Origin: an uncultured Pseudomonadota bacterium
GTDB taxonomy: Bacteria > Pseudomonadota > Gammaproteobacteria > Methylococcales > Methylomonadaceae
Length of the DNA: 32,312 bases
Reading direction: 5' to 3'
NCBI GenBank assembly: GCA_903902945.1
Contig: CAIUWU010000223.1
Coordinates: 1-32,312, forward strand
Positions within the stretch are counted from its first letter, which is position 1. Each line of letters opens with the position of its first letter. Position numbers and translations under genes: made by a program. The notes beneath the pieces are model-generated. The model saw nothing but the letters and a program-made list of their open reading frames with translations, made no database searches and was not told where the DNA came from. Below are positions 19,977-27,724 of the stretch, one piece after another.

Positions 19977-20625
19977 TATCAGGGCCGTGATCTTTGATCT
20001 TGATGGTTTGGTGATCGATAGTGAAACCAGTTATATCCGCGCCTGGCAACAGGCAGCGGATGCCATGGGATATGATCTGAGTCATGTAGACTTTGGCTTG
20101 TTGAACGGCGCCGACGGCAAGAGGGTAGAGCAGCAATTACAGAACTGGTTTGGCGGGCAGTTTGATTTAAACCAGTTCAGAGAACACAGCTCGGCGCTGT
20201 GGCGGCGGCAGGTCGAAGCCGAAGGCATAGCCGTTAAGCCAGGCTTTGCTGAAATCATTGATCTCATCAAAACCCTAAACTGGCCTTACGCACTTGCGAC
20301 CAATAGTCGTCAGGCTCAGGCCTTATATTTACTGGAAAGTGCAGGTCTGAGCGGGGTCTTTGAGCACATCATCGGCCGCGATCAGGTTGAAAACCCCAAA
20401 CCGGCGCCGGACTTATTTCTGCATGCCGCACGGAGATTAGCAGCGCAGCCATCGCAATGTCTGGTACTGGAAGATTCCGCTACGGGTGTCGCTGCCGCGC
20501 TTGCTGCTGGAATGCGCTGCTGCTTGATTCCTTCCCACTTGCCCGCCAATCCCACCCACCAGGCTCATGCTGTATTCGACGATCTTAGTCAGTTGGCAAC
20601 AGCCATTCGGTATCATATAAACTGA
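19966..20625 (+). CDS. HAD-superfamily phosphatase (beta-phosphoglucomutase/phosphatase-like, subfamily IA)
   Basis: A 219-residue HAD hydrolase. Motif I DLDGLVIDSE (residues 11-20; nucleophile Asp and general acid Asp), motif II TNSR near 106, motif III Lys in ENPKPAPDLF near 145, and motif IV LEDSATGVAAALAAG near 168 are all intact. The cap inserted after motif I is helical, as in beta-phosphoglucomutase and GPH-type phosphatases. It overlaps the nucleotidyltransferase gene by 11 bp. Its TGA stop is at the edge of an IS3 remnant whose probable left terminus (TGAAATTCTCCCC) begins at that TGA, so the last residues may have been altered by the insertion. Substrate cannot be read from sequence. 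Confidence 0.88.
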   Translation: MFTSIRAVIFDLDGLVIDSETSYIRAWQQAADAMGYDLSHVDFGLLNGADGKRVEQQLQNWFGGQFDLNQFREHSSALWRRQVEAEGIAVKPGFAEIIDLIKTLNWPYALATNSRQAQALYLLESAGLSGVFEHIIGRDQVENPKPAPDLFLHAARRLAAQPSQCLVLEDSATGVAAALAAGMRCCLIPSHLPANPTHQAHAVFDDLSQLATAIRYHIN

Positions 20626-21000
20626 AATTCTCCCCACCATGAATAGTCGACATTTTGAAAAGCGAGTACTCGCAACCGAAGAGAGGTACTTGTATGAGCA
20701 CGAAATCGACCAACAGCAAAGGCAGCTACACAAGGCATAGCACCGAATACAAACAAGAAAGCCTGAACTAGCGACGTAGATTGGCGTAAGCAATTGGGGT
20801 TGAACGAATCGCAACTCTATGCCTGGTGCAAGCAGTCCGAACACACCCAAAGTATCAGTGAACGAGCAGTCATTCTAACCACAGAAAATGCTCACTTAAA
20901 ACGCCAATTGGCTCAGCAAGCGGAGGAGTTGGCGATCTTAAAAAAATGCGGCGACAGACTTCGCTCAACAATCAGTGAATTCCCTTATTAAAATGATGGC
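20623..21000 (+). mobile_element. IS3-family insertion sequence remnant (left end only)
   Basis: The likely left terminus starts TGAAATTCTCCCCACC at 20623 and leads into the orfA remnant. I found no copy of the reverse complement (GGTGGGG...TTTCA) before 21205 and no orfB, so the right side has been lost. Boundaries are approximate; the terminus call depends on the IS3 habit of starting with TG. Confidence 0.5.
20694..20991 (+). pseudogene. Decayed IS3-family OrfA (transposase helix-turn-helix subunit)
   Basis: From ATG 20694 (behind GAGAGG) the frame reads MSTKSTNSKGSYTRHSTEYK and then stops at 20769-20771; after a short deletion the protein resumes in another frame at about 20794 as LGLNESQLYAW, followed by a leucine-zipper-like stretch (ENAHLKRQLAQQAEELAILKK). 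The A-run near 20940 carries an inserted T, so the usual AATYF ending is read as CGDRL. No OrfB (DDE) sequence follows. This is a dead remnant. The remaining 20992-21204 is AT-rich and shows nothing else I can support. Confidence 0.82.
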
Positions 21001-21204
21001 AACCGGCGATTTATCCAACAAATCACGTTTTTACAGAAATAACTTTTAATGAATTATGGTGTATTGGTCTGGCGCCATGATATATTTACAAATACACAAA
21101 ATCACATTTATAGCGATTCAAAACAATCAACGATATTTTAAAACTGGTCCTTAAAACCCAAGATTAAAAAATACTCGTCTTATTTATTAGTAACAGGCCA
21201 ATTA

Positions 21205-21429
21205 ATGAAATTAAAACTTCCTTTTTTTATTTTTTCGACACTTTCTTCAGGATTAGCTCAGGCAGGTTATTCTCTTTACGAAGGGCAATATGGTGAATTA
21301 AATGCAGGTTTGGTTGCTGAAACTGCTTTATTTGCAGAAGGTAATAATCAGGGTGGTGGTGCGCAAAAAGAAGGATTAACTGATCAATTCTTGGATTTGA
21401 ATATAAAACCTTACTTAGAGGCGCTTTGA
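21205..21429 (+). pseudogene. N-terminal fragment of a frameshifted outer-membrane beta-barrel protein
   Basis: ATG 21205 opens MKLKLPFFIFSTLSSGLAQA, a clear Sec signal peptide, then a mature start (GYSLYEGQYGELNAGLVAET) that looks like the first strands of a porin. The frame ends at TGA 21427-21429. The next frame (-1) starts without any ribosome site at 21426 and continues the same kind of strand pattern, so one base appears to have been lost near GCGCTTTGAAT. Together the pieces would give about 460 residues. A sequencing error or programmed -1 shift are alternatives; the site is not a classic slippery heptamer. Confidence 0.75.
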
Positions 21430-22592
21430 ATACCTTTAAAGGTAGTAAGTTATATGGTGGTTTTAGTTATTCTTATACCAGTTCTTTAGGGCATGATCCA
21501 TCTGGCTATACAAGACGAGGTGTTATAGATTACACCAGAGAAAGTGATTATGTTAGTCTGGGTGGATATAAAGATTACCGTAATTTGTTTGCAACAGAGG
21601 ATTTATATGCTGGCTGGAATTCAGGTAAATTATTTGATGCCAACGAAAATATAACATTCGACATTTCAGGTGGCCGACAAAAATATAATATAGGATCGGG
21701 GTTTCTGATTAGTTACGGTGCCGAAAATGGAGCAAATAGAGGGGGTGGATATTTATGGCCTCGTACTTCATTTGATAATACCGTGATTGGTAGAGTCAAT
21801 GTGCATGATACAAAATTAGAAGGGTTCTATCTTGAAACCAGACCTCTGAATCCAGCTGATAAACGCAGCTATTCTGGTGTGAATATTGAACATAAGATTT
21901 CAGATACATCAAACATTGGTTTTAGTTATATCAACACTCAGAATAAACGTTCTTTGCATGACGATGGTACAAATATTTCACTAGGCATTCAAAACGTTGA
22001 TAACAATACCTATGATGCTCGGTTTGTTTTTTCACCGCTAGAGAATTTTCAGTTTAGCTCTGAATATGCTTATCAGGTAAATACAACTACTGTAACTTCC
22101 GACGTAAACGAAAAAACTAAACATAATGCGTCAGGTGGTTTTGGACAACTTGAATATAAAAGAACAGACCTCTACTTGCAACCGGCATTAAGTTATCGGT
22201 ATGCCATTCAAGATCAGAATTTTGATGGCATGTCACCTGGTATGACTAACTGGGGAACCTGGTTTCAGGGCGAAATATCAGGCATGTGGATGTTATACAA
22301 TACAAATTTAATTACACACATGGGTAAGTTAGTATTAAATCCTACAGTAGACATTACTACAAACCTGATTTACTTCAACTATACCTTTCTTGATCCATCT
22401 GCATTTAGTCAAACCTCAGGTAATTACGGAAGTGAGATTAATTTAATCACGGACTGGCAGTACAATGAAACGGTTAAGTTTACCGCCAGCCTTGCAACAT
22501 TAGTACCTGGTGAAGGTGCCAAAGAATATATGGGCGGTGATGCAAACCAAACATGGGTGCAAGGGATGTTATACGCTTCTTTCAATTACTAG
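21426..22592 (+). pseudogene. C-terminal part of the frameshifted outer-membrane beta-barrel protein
   Basis: A 388-residue frame, starting at a TTG that overlaps the previous stop by 4 bp, of alternating polar/aromatic strands (KLYGGFSYSYTSSLG ... FRFVFSPLENF-like strands ... WVQGMLYASFNY) ending in an aromatic residue, as outer-membrane barrels do. It has no signal peptide of its own, so it could not be exported unless joined to the upstream fragment. I do not recognise the transported substrate; porins of the alginate-export or short-chain amide type are possible relatives. The region is AT-rich compared with the flanking chromosome. The ion-channel gene follows 75 bp later, suggesting a former envelope-transport pair. 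Confidence 0.7.
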
Positions 22593-22667
22593 ACATAAAT
22601 TATAATTTTGACTTTATAAAAAATTATTTGATTGTTAATAAGTCATGGCAAATTAATAGCGTACAAA

Positions 22668-23693
22668 ATGAAATCTAAAAACATCTTATTCGGCATTCTG
22701 GCTTTCTTTATATTAAGTCTAAATGTCGCAAATGCTAACAATATAAAAGTAGGCAGCATGAAGCCTGCGACAACAGTTACTCCTGGCGCACAAATCGTTA
22801 CTATTGGATTTTTTCCAATATCCATTTACGGCTTAGATATATCCAACAACACATTCTACCTAGATACCTATATGTGGTTCAAATGGAAAGGCGATATAGA
22901 CCCTACCGAATCAATGGAATTGGTTAATGCAGTTGATAAATCTTCTATGGTAAAAGAAGTATTACTAGACACACCAAGTACTCTGTCTGATGGAAATAAA
23001 TATCAGATCATGCGCATTGAGGGTCATTTTTTTCAATCATTTCTTCTCAATGACTTTCCTCTAGATAAACATAAACTCAGTATCTTGGTTGAAGATAGCA
23101 CCCATGGCTTTCAACAGATCAGTTATGAAGTTGACCAGATATCTACTGGCATTGGTGACCAGTTATTCATTCCGGGTTGGTATATAAATAAATGGAACGC
23201 CACCTCTTTGATTCATGATTATGGTACGTCATTTGGTGAAAGTGATAGTCAAAATGCCGGGGGGTCTGTGTATTCAGCAGTAAGCTTTGGAATTAATATT
23301 TCTCGCCCTTCAAGTTATTTTTTCTGGAAACTGTTACTTCCGTTAATTATCGTTATTTCAGCATCCTGGGTTAGTTTACTGCTGGATTATAGTCTTATAG
23401 AAGCCAGAACAGGAATGCCGGCTACTGCATTGCTTACTACCGTTTTTTTACAACAAGGATACTCAGATAACCTTCCTCAGGTAGGTTACTTGGTACTAAT
23501 GGATAAAATATATGTTTTGGCTTACATACTCATCGTTGTATCGCTTATAAGAGCTATTGCGACGGCATATTTTGATAATGACCATTCTAATTCAATCAAG
23601 ATAAGAAAAGATGACAGAACTATTCTGGCCACTCAAGTTATTGTATTTATAGGTTATATTATATTTATTGTTTTAAACACAAACGGTATCTAA
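22668..23693 (+). CDS. Prokaryotic pentameric ligand-gated ion channel (Cys-loop receptor homologue)
   Basis: Homologue of ELIC/GLIC, inner-membrane channels with a periplasmic ligand-binding domain. From ATG 22668 it has 341 residues (an in-frame TTG at 22632 is rejected because it buries the signal peptide MKSKNILFGILAFFILSLNV). The extracellular beta-sandwich includes DTYMWFKWKGD and the Pro-loop FLLNDFPLDKHKLSILVED, which takes the place of the Cys-loop without cysteines. Four membrane helices follow: M1 from SYFFWKLLLPLIIVISASW, M2 ARTGMPATALLTTVFLQ preceded by a Glu, M3 from YLVLMDKIYVLAYILIVV, and M4 TQVIVFIGYIIFIVL. It lies in an AT-rich accessory patch. Ligand and ion selectivity are unknown. 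Confidence 0.85.
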   Translation: MKSKNILFGILAFFILSLNVANANNIKVGSMKPATTVTPGAQIVTIGFFPISIYGLDISNNTFYLDTYMWFKWKGDIDPTESMELVNAVDKSSMVKEVLLDTPSTLSDGNKYQIMRIEGHFFQSFLLNDFPLDKHKLSILVEDSTHGFQQISYEVDQISTGIGDQLFIPGWYINKWNATSLIHDYGTSFGESDSQNAGGSVYSAVSFGINISRPSSYFFWKLLLPLIIVISASWVSLLLDYSLIEARTGMPATALLTTVFLQQGYSDNLPQVGYLVLMDKIYVLAYILIVVSLIRAIATAYFDNDHSNSIKIRKDDRTILATQVIVFIGYIIFIVLNTNGI

Positions 23694-23768
23694 AAACTCT
23701 TGAATTTTTTATTTTCAAGAACCGTGTTTTCGTTTAAGCGAGTTTGCGTAAAATTAGACTTTGTTGCA

Positions 23769-24267
23769 TAAGCGCTTAACAATAAATAGCCGTGCAGTAA
23801 AACAGCAAGGTTTTGAACAAAATTTGCGCCGCAAACCTCGAATCGTTCGGCTTGGACCAAGCGAGGCAAAGTCAATGCCGGCGGCACAGCGCATCAATGT
23901 GATCGACGCGCTGCTGTGATCGGGGCGACTACTGTTGCCCCACTTTGGCAGAGCGTAAATGGCCTGCTTTCTGATGGCGTTGATCGAACGCATGCAAGCC
24001 GATGGTGGTGATTGTGCACAACGCATCCATTCACACCACCAAACAGCTGAAACCTTATTGGGATTTATTGGAAGAGAAAGGCATGCGATTTTATTTTCTG
24101 CCTACCTATACACTCCTGAGTTGAATTGAATCGAATTGCTGTGGCATAAGATGAAATATGAATGGCTACCTTTCAAAACATATACGCTGCATGAACTGCA
24201 ACAGGCCATTGATGAGATTGGCGTGGATTTGCCTCTAAATACACGCTAATTTTTTGCTAGGCGCTTA
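23769..24267. mobile_element. Internally deleted IS630-type element with terminal inverted repeats
   Basis: Imperfect 17-bp inverted repeats bound the element: TAAGCGCTTAACAATAA at 23769-23785 and the reverse complement of TAAGCGCCTAGCAAAAA at 24251-24267 (14 of 17 match). Each end begins with TA, fitting the TA target duplication of the IS630/Tc1 group. The element is about 0.5 kb, less than half of a normal IS630 copy, and holds only a broken transposase. Confidence 0.7.
23800..24249 (+). pseudogene. IS630-family transposase remnant
   Basis: Pieces of one DDE transposase occur in different plus-strand frames: a region resembling YAWTKRGK near 23850, VVIVHNASIHTTKQLKPYWD from 24005, FYFLPTY near 24100, and after stops and shifts IELLWHKMKYEWLPF near 24133-24170, ending at TAA 24247-24249. 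The second catalytic Asp that normally sits in the VxxDNAS motif is His here, and several stops interrupt the frame, so it cannot be active in cis. Confidence 0.82.
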
Positions 24268-24337
24268 CCTGATTACTTATTTGTTCAATTATCGTAAATG
24301 CCTTTTGCATTTGACGAAAAGGGGTTTACTTTTATCC

Positions 24338-24733
24338 TCAATAATTCTGACAAACATCAATGACAATTGTTACTGCTTGTATATTGCCAATTGCAGGATT
24401 ATCTTTCAAATAAGCTACTATACGTTCAGCCAGTGACACCTCTTTTTTAAGACACGCCTCAAGAGATAATGCGCTAACAACACCCGCTATAAAACCTGTA
24501 CATAAACCAGCACTTAAATTCTGTTTTTTACTATCAGTTCCCAGCCATAATGATCCTGTATTTTTATGCCATGCCAAATATTCTTCGCAATTCTCCTGTA
24601 ACCAGACACCGTCTTTAGTTTCTGCGTTAGCTTTCATCAAGGTATTGACGGCTGTTTTATCTATTCGCGCCGGCTCAGCCAAACAAACAGCCGCTTTAAA
24701 AAAAATTAAAACTACAAAAAACACTTTCTTCAT
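24338..24733 (-). CDS. Rap1a/Tai-like putative immunity protein (secreted, four Cys)
   Basis: A 131-residue protein with a signal peptide (MKKVFFVVLIFFKAAVCLA). The mature part has the pattern of the Rap1a/Tai family of type VI secretion amidase-immunity proteins: Cys at 49, 78, 94 and 128, the LCTGFIAGVVSAL segment, and a YLKDNPAIGNIQAVTIVI helix. No effector (Tae/Ssp-type amidase), Hcp, VgrG or other secretion component is visible in the window, so it looks like an orphan. It sits divergently 160 bp from the PQQ dehydrogenase gene and right beside the IS630 remnant, consistent with transfer. Other periplasmic roles are possible because the domain is widespread. Confidence 0.7.
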   Translation of the reverse strand: MKKVFFVVLIFFKAAVCLAEPARIDKTAVNTLMKANAETKDGVWLQENCEEYLAWHKNTGSLWLGTDSKKQNLSAGLCTGFIAGVVSALSLEACLKKEVSLAERIVAYLKDNPAIGNIQAVTIVIDVCQNY

Positions 24734-24799
24734 AATTAATAATAAACTTAATTAATGTTATGGATATTTAATTTTTTACGATTTTATGTTTTGAAAATT

Positions 24800-24849
24800 A
24801 TTTGCATTTTTGATTTGCATTAATTCTTTAAACGCAAAGAGTATATACT
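24800..24849 (+). promoter_or_regulatory. Candidate promoter and direct repeat for the PQQ dehydrogenase cassette
   Basis: Two exact copies of ATTTGCATT (24800-24808 and 24813-24821) start 13 bp apart. A -10-like TATACT lies at 24844-24849; the matching -35 position (24821-24826, TAATTC) is poor and touches the second repeat, an arrangement expected of an activator-dependent promoter. The start codon is 44 bp further on. All of this is inferred from spacing. Confidence 0.35.
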
Positions 24850-24893
24850 GAATTACATAGATATTATCCAATCATTATTGGGAGTTTTGATTT

Positions 24894-26807
24894 ATGACAT
24901 GTAAAACAGTGCCAGTCTATTCTCAAAATCAGAATAGTACTCGTTACGAACTCAACCCTTCTCAGGTGAAAACCGCTATTGCCATATTACTCGCCTTATC
25001 TTGTTTAAATACTGAGGCGGCAGTCATAGCAGGGACCGGAGCGGGTTTTGGCACACAAGGTAACTGGACCAGTCATGGTGGTACGCTGGATGGCATCCAC
25101 TATAGTGAGCTAAATGATATTACGACGGCTAATGTCAGTACCTTAATTGAAGAGTTTTCTTTTCCAACCAATGTCAACGGCAGCCACATGGGCACACCGT
25201 TGGTGAACAACGGCACATTGTATGCCGTCACACCGTTCCCGAATAATCTGGTAGCTTATGATCTAAGTACCGGTGCGCTTAAATGGACTTTTATACCCAA
25301 AATCCGTGGCTATGCATTCGGCGTTAACTGTTGCGATACGGTCAATCGCGGCCCGTCTTTCGCGACCCATGCAACCTACCCTAATGGACTGATTGTCTTT
25401 AATACCCTGGATAATACAACGGTAGCAGTCGATGCCTTGTCAGGCAAACAAGTCTGGCAAACAACGCTGGCTGACCCTACAACCGGGGTCACCACCAATG
25501 GCGCAACCTTAGTAGTACCCGATAAATCAAGACCCGGCGAATCGCTGGTGATCACAGGCAGTTCCAGCGGTGAAATGGCCGTCAGAGGCTGGGTTAAAGC
25601 GCTGGATTTAGCAACCGGCACCTTGAAATGGACAGCATACACAACCGGCTCTGATGTCGACGTTAAAATCAATCCAACCACTTATAAGCCTTTTTACAGT
25701 AAAGATGCCGCAGGTGACCAAGGCATTAAAAGCTGGGAAGGGGGTGGCGACAAATGGCAACAGGGAGGCAGTTCGGTATGGGGTTATATCACTTACGATG
25801 CTGACACCGATCTGTTGTTCTATGGCACCAGCCAGCCGGGCGTTTGGAATGCTGATCAGCGTCCGGGAGACAATAAATGGGGCGCCTCGCTTTTTGCCCG
25901 TAAGGCTTCAACCGGCGAAGCACAATGGATTTATCAGGTTACGCCTCATGACCAGTGGGATTACGATGCGATCAGTGAAAGTATCCCTATGGATTTAAAC
26001 ACCCCCATTACAACCGCTTCAGGTTCTCATAGTAAGGTACTGATACACTTCAACAAAAACGGCTTTGCCTATACCTTTGACCGCCAGACCGGGGAAGTCC
26101 TGTCAGCACCAATTTTTGGCCCCAACAAACAATCCGTCACCTGGGCCGATTCTATTGATTTGACAACCGGTAAACCGGTACCGCCTCAGACCAGCAAAGC
26201 AACCACGGAAGGCAGTACAACAACCGGTATTTGTCCTTCGGCAATGGGTATGAAGGGCTGGGAACCAGCAGCCTATTCACCCAGAATCAATACCGTTTAT
26301 CTGCCTGTTTTTAACCTGTGCATGAATTACCAGGGCCTAAAAACAGAATATATTGCCGGCGCGCCCTATATGGGTACCGATATGACAATTCTGCCAGGAA
26401 CCGCCTCTTTTACTTTTGCCGGCGGAGTCTTCAACATGGGGGAATTGGTCGCCTGGGATATCGCCACCAATAGCAGGAAATGGAATATCCCGGAAGTCAA
26501 ACCGATTTATGGCGGAATACTGGCGACTGCGGGTGATGTGGTTTTTTATCCTACACTGGACAATCAATTTAAAGCTGTTGATGCCAATAGCGGCGCGAAA
26601 TTATGGAATACCACGCTGGAATGCAGCTCAGTAGGCAGCCCAATTAGTTTCGTGAGTCCTAAAGATAACAAACAACGGATTGCCATTTTTTCAGGTGTAA
26701 GCTGGCTTGCAGGTGGTTTCACGGCCACTGGTAAACCCTGTCCGGGTAAAGGCGGCTCCAGCGTTGTCAGTGGCGGCGGCAGAGTCCATGTCTATAAACT
26801 GCCTTAA
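24894..26807 (+). CDS. PQQ-dependent alcohol dehydrogenase, divergent XoxF-like (lanthanide-type)
   Basis: Periplasmic quinoprotein predicted to oxidise methanol or another alcohol and pass electrons to a cytochrome c. The 637-residue chain has an N-terminal export signal after a polar stretch (TAIAILLALSCLNTEA, residues 28-42), then an eight-bladed propeller. Key residues: adjacent Cys 146-147 in NCCDTVNRG (disulfide over PQQ), Glu227 in SSGEMAVRG (metal ligand), Trp296 (stacks under PQQ), catalytic Asp356 and, two residues later, Asp358 in HDQWDYD, the extra Asp that marks lanthanide-dependent enzymes. Two deviations: Gln314 in GTSQP where MxaF/XoxF have the metal-ligand Asn (GTGNP), and Lys388 in FNKNG where they have Arg (FDRNG). 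It leads a tight three-gene cassette with a XoxJ-like protein and an unusual cytochrome c. Not MxaF; clade within the XoxF/PQQ-ADH family is unresolved. Confidence 0.9.
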   Translation: MTCKTVPVYSQNQNSTRYELNPSQVKTAIAILLALSCLNTEAAVIAGTGAGFGTQGNWTSHGGTLDGIHYSELNDITTANVSTLIEEFSFPTNVNGSHMGTPLVNNGTLYAVTPFPNNLVAYDLSTGALKWTFIPKIRGYAFGVNCCDTVNRGPSFATHATYPNGLIVFNTLDNTTVAVDALSGKQVWQTTLADPTTGVTTNGATLVVPDKSRPGESLVITGSSSGEMAVRGWVKALDLATGTLKWTAYTTGSDVDVKINPTTYKPFYSKDAAGDQGIKSWEGGGDKWQQGGSSVWGYITYDADTDLLFYGTSQPGVWNADQRPGDNKWGASLFARKASTGEAQWIYQVTPHDQWDYDAISESIPMDLNTPITTASGSHSKVLIHFNKNGFAYTFDRQTGEVLSAPIFGPNKQSVTWADSIDLTTGKPVPPQTSKATTEGSTTTGICPSAMGMKGWEPAAYSPRINTVYLPVFNLCMNYQGLKTEYIAGAPYMGTDMTILPGTASFTFAGGVFNMGELVAWDIATNSRKWNIPEVKPIYGGILATAGDVVFYPTLDNQFKAVDANSGAKLWNTTLECSSVGSPISFVSPKDNKQRIAIFSGVSWLAGGFTATGKPCPGKGGSSVVSGGGRVHVYKLP

Positions 26808-26825
26808 GTCTGACAAAGCAGTCTG

Positions 26826-27680
26826 ATGACCATGTTCACACAATGCAGAACGCGGACGCCTTATTCAGCACCAGTATTAATTATGGCTGCGGCAATGTTA
26901 TCAGTAGCGGTTTCAGTTCAGGCGAATCAGCCACTTCGCGTATGCGCCGATCCCGACAATCTGCCTTACTCCAATCAGCAGCAGCAGGGTTTTGAGAACA
27001 AGATTGCCTCGCTACTAGCCAAGGATATGCACAGAACACTTGCATACACATGGTTAAAGCAACGGCAAGGCTTTTTCCGGCAAACCCTGAATGCGGATCG
27101 TTGTGATGTCGTGATTGGGGTTCCAACCAGCCTGGATCTGGTTTTGACTACCAAACCCTATTACTGTTCAAGCTATATGCTGGTTAGCCGTAAAGATCGC
27201 ATGCTAAATATAAGCTCTTATAACGATCCGGCTTTAAAGGATTTAAAAATCGGCTTGCATGCCATAGGTAATGATGGCGCAAATTCACCGCCCGCAGTAG
27301 CGCTGGGTGATCATGGTCTGGCTGGCAATATTTATGGTTTCTCAATGTGGGGTAATGAGGGCGATCAAAACCCGCAGGGCTGGGTTGTTGATGCTGTTGC
27401 GGATGGCCGTATTGATGCCGCGATTATCTGGGGGCCATTTGCCGGATTTTTTGCCAAAAAACACGGTAATTTACTGCAATTAAGCCCCGCTCCTGTTGAT
27501 GAAAAAAAACCATCACTCGCTTTTGCATACAGCATTTCGATGGGCGTCAGAAAAAATGATCAGGCGTTTGCCAGCTTACTAGAGCGGAGTATCCGGCGGC
27601 AAAGCAAAACTATCAGAAAAGTACTAACCAGTTACCAGATTCCGTTTACCGAATCAGACGCCTGTTCTCCCGCTGCATAA
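26826..27680 (+). CDS. XoxJ/MxaJ-like periplasmic binding protein associated with quinoprotein dehydrogenase
   Basis: A 284-residue family-3 solute-binding-type protein 18 bp after the dehydrogenase stop. It has a signal peptide (VLIMAAAMLSVAVSVQA near residues 17-33), then PLRVCADPDNLPYSN, GFENKIASLLAKDMHRTL, CDVVIGVPTSLDL, KPYYCSSYMLVSRKDR, IGLHAIGNDGANSPP and DAAIIWGPFAGFFAKK, which are hallmarks of the quinoprotein-associated subgroup (XoxJ, MxaJ). These proteins are not thought to be transport receptors; structural work proposes a role in maturing or activating the dehydrogenase. Position right after the enzyme gene fits that. The Cys in CADPDN plus those at KPYYCSS and DRCDVV are typical. 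Confidence 0.9.
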   Translation: MTMFTQCRTRTPYSAPVLIMAAAMLSVAVSVQANQPLRVCADPDNLPYSNQQQQGFENKIASLLAKDMHRTLAYTWLKQRQGFFRQTLNADRCDVVIGVPTSLDLVLTTKPYYCSSYMLVSRKDRMLNISSYNDPALKDLKIGLHAIGNDGANSPPAVALGDHGLAGNIYGFSMWGNEGDQNPQGWVVDAVADGRIDAAIIWGPFAGFFAKKHGNLLQLSPAPVDEKKPSLAFAYSISMGVRKNDQAFASLLERSIRRQSKTIRKVLTSYQIPFTESDACSPAA

Positions 27681-27724
27681 GCAGCGGATCAAACAGCCAT
27701 CGTATTATTTATAGAAGGTACAAA

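Noticed and set aside
23698-23720. Hairpin TCTTGAA/TTCAAGA just after the ion-channel gene
   Set aside because: Seven-bp AT-rich stem without a T-run after it on the plus strand; too weak to call a terminator, though it could be the transcript end.
23754-24026. 90-codon minus-strand frame at the IS630 remnant
   Set aside because: The plus strand carries the recognisable transposase pieces; this frame is their antisense.
24894-26807. Possibility that the PQQ dehydrogenase is calcium-type MxaF
   Set aside because: The extra Asp two residues after the catalytic Asp (DYD) is present, and mxaI/mxaG-type neighbours are absent.
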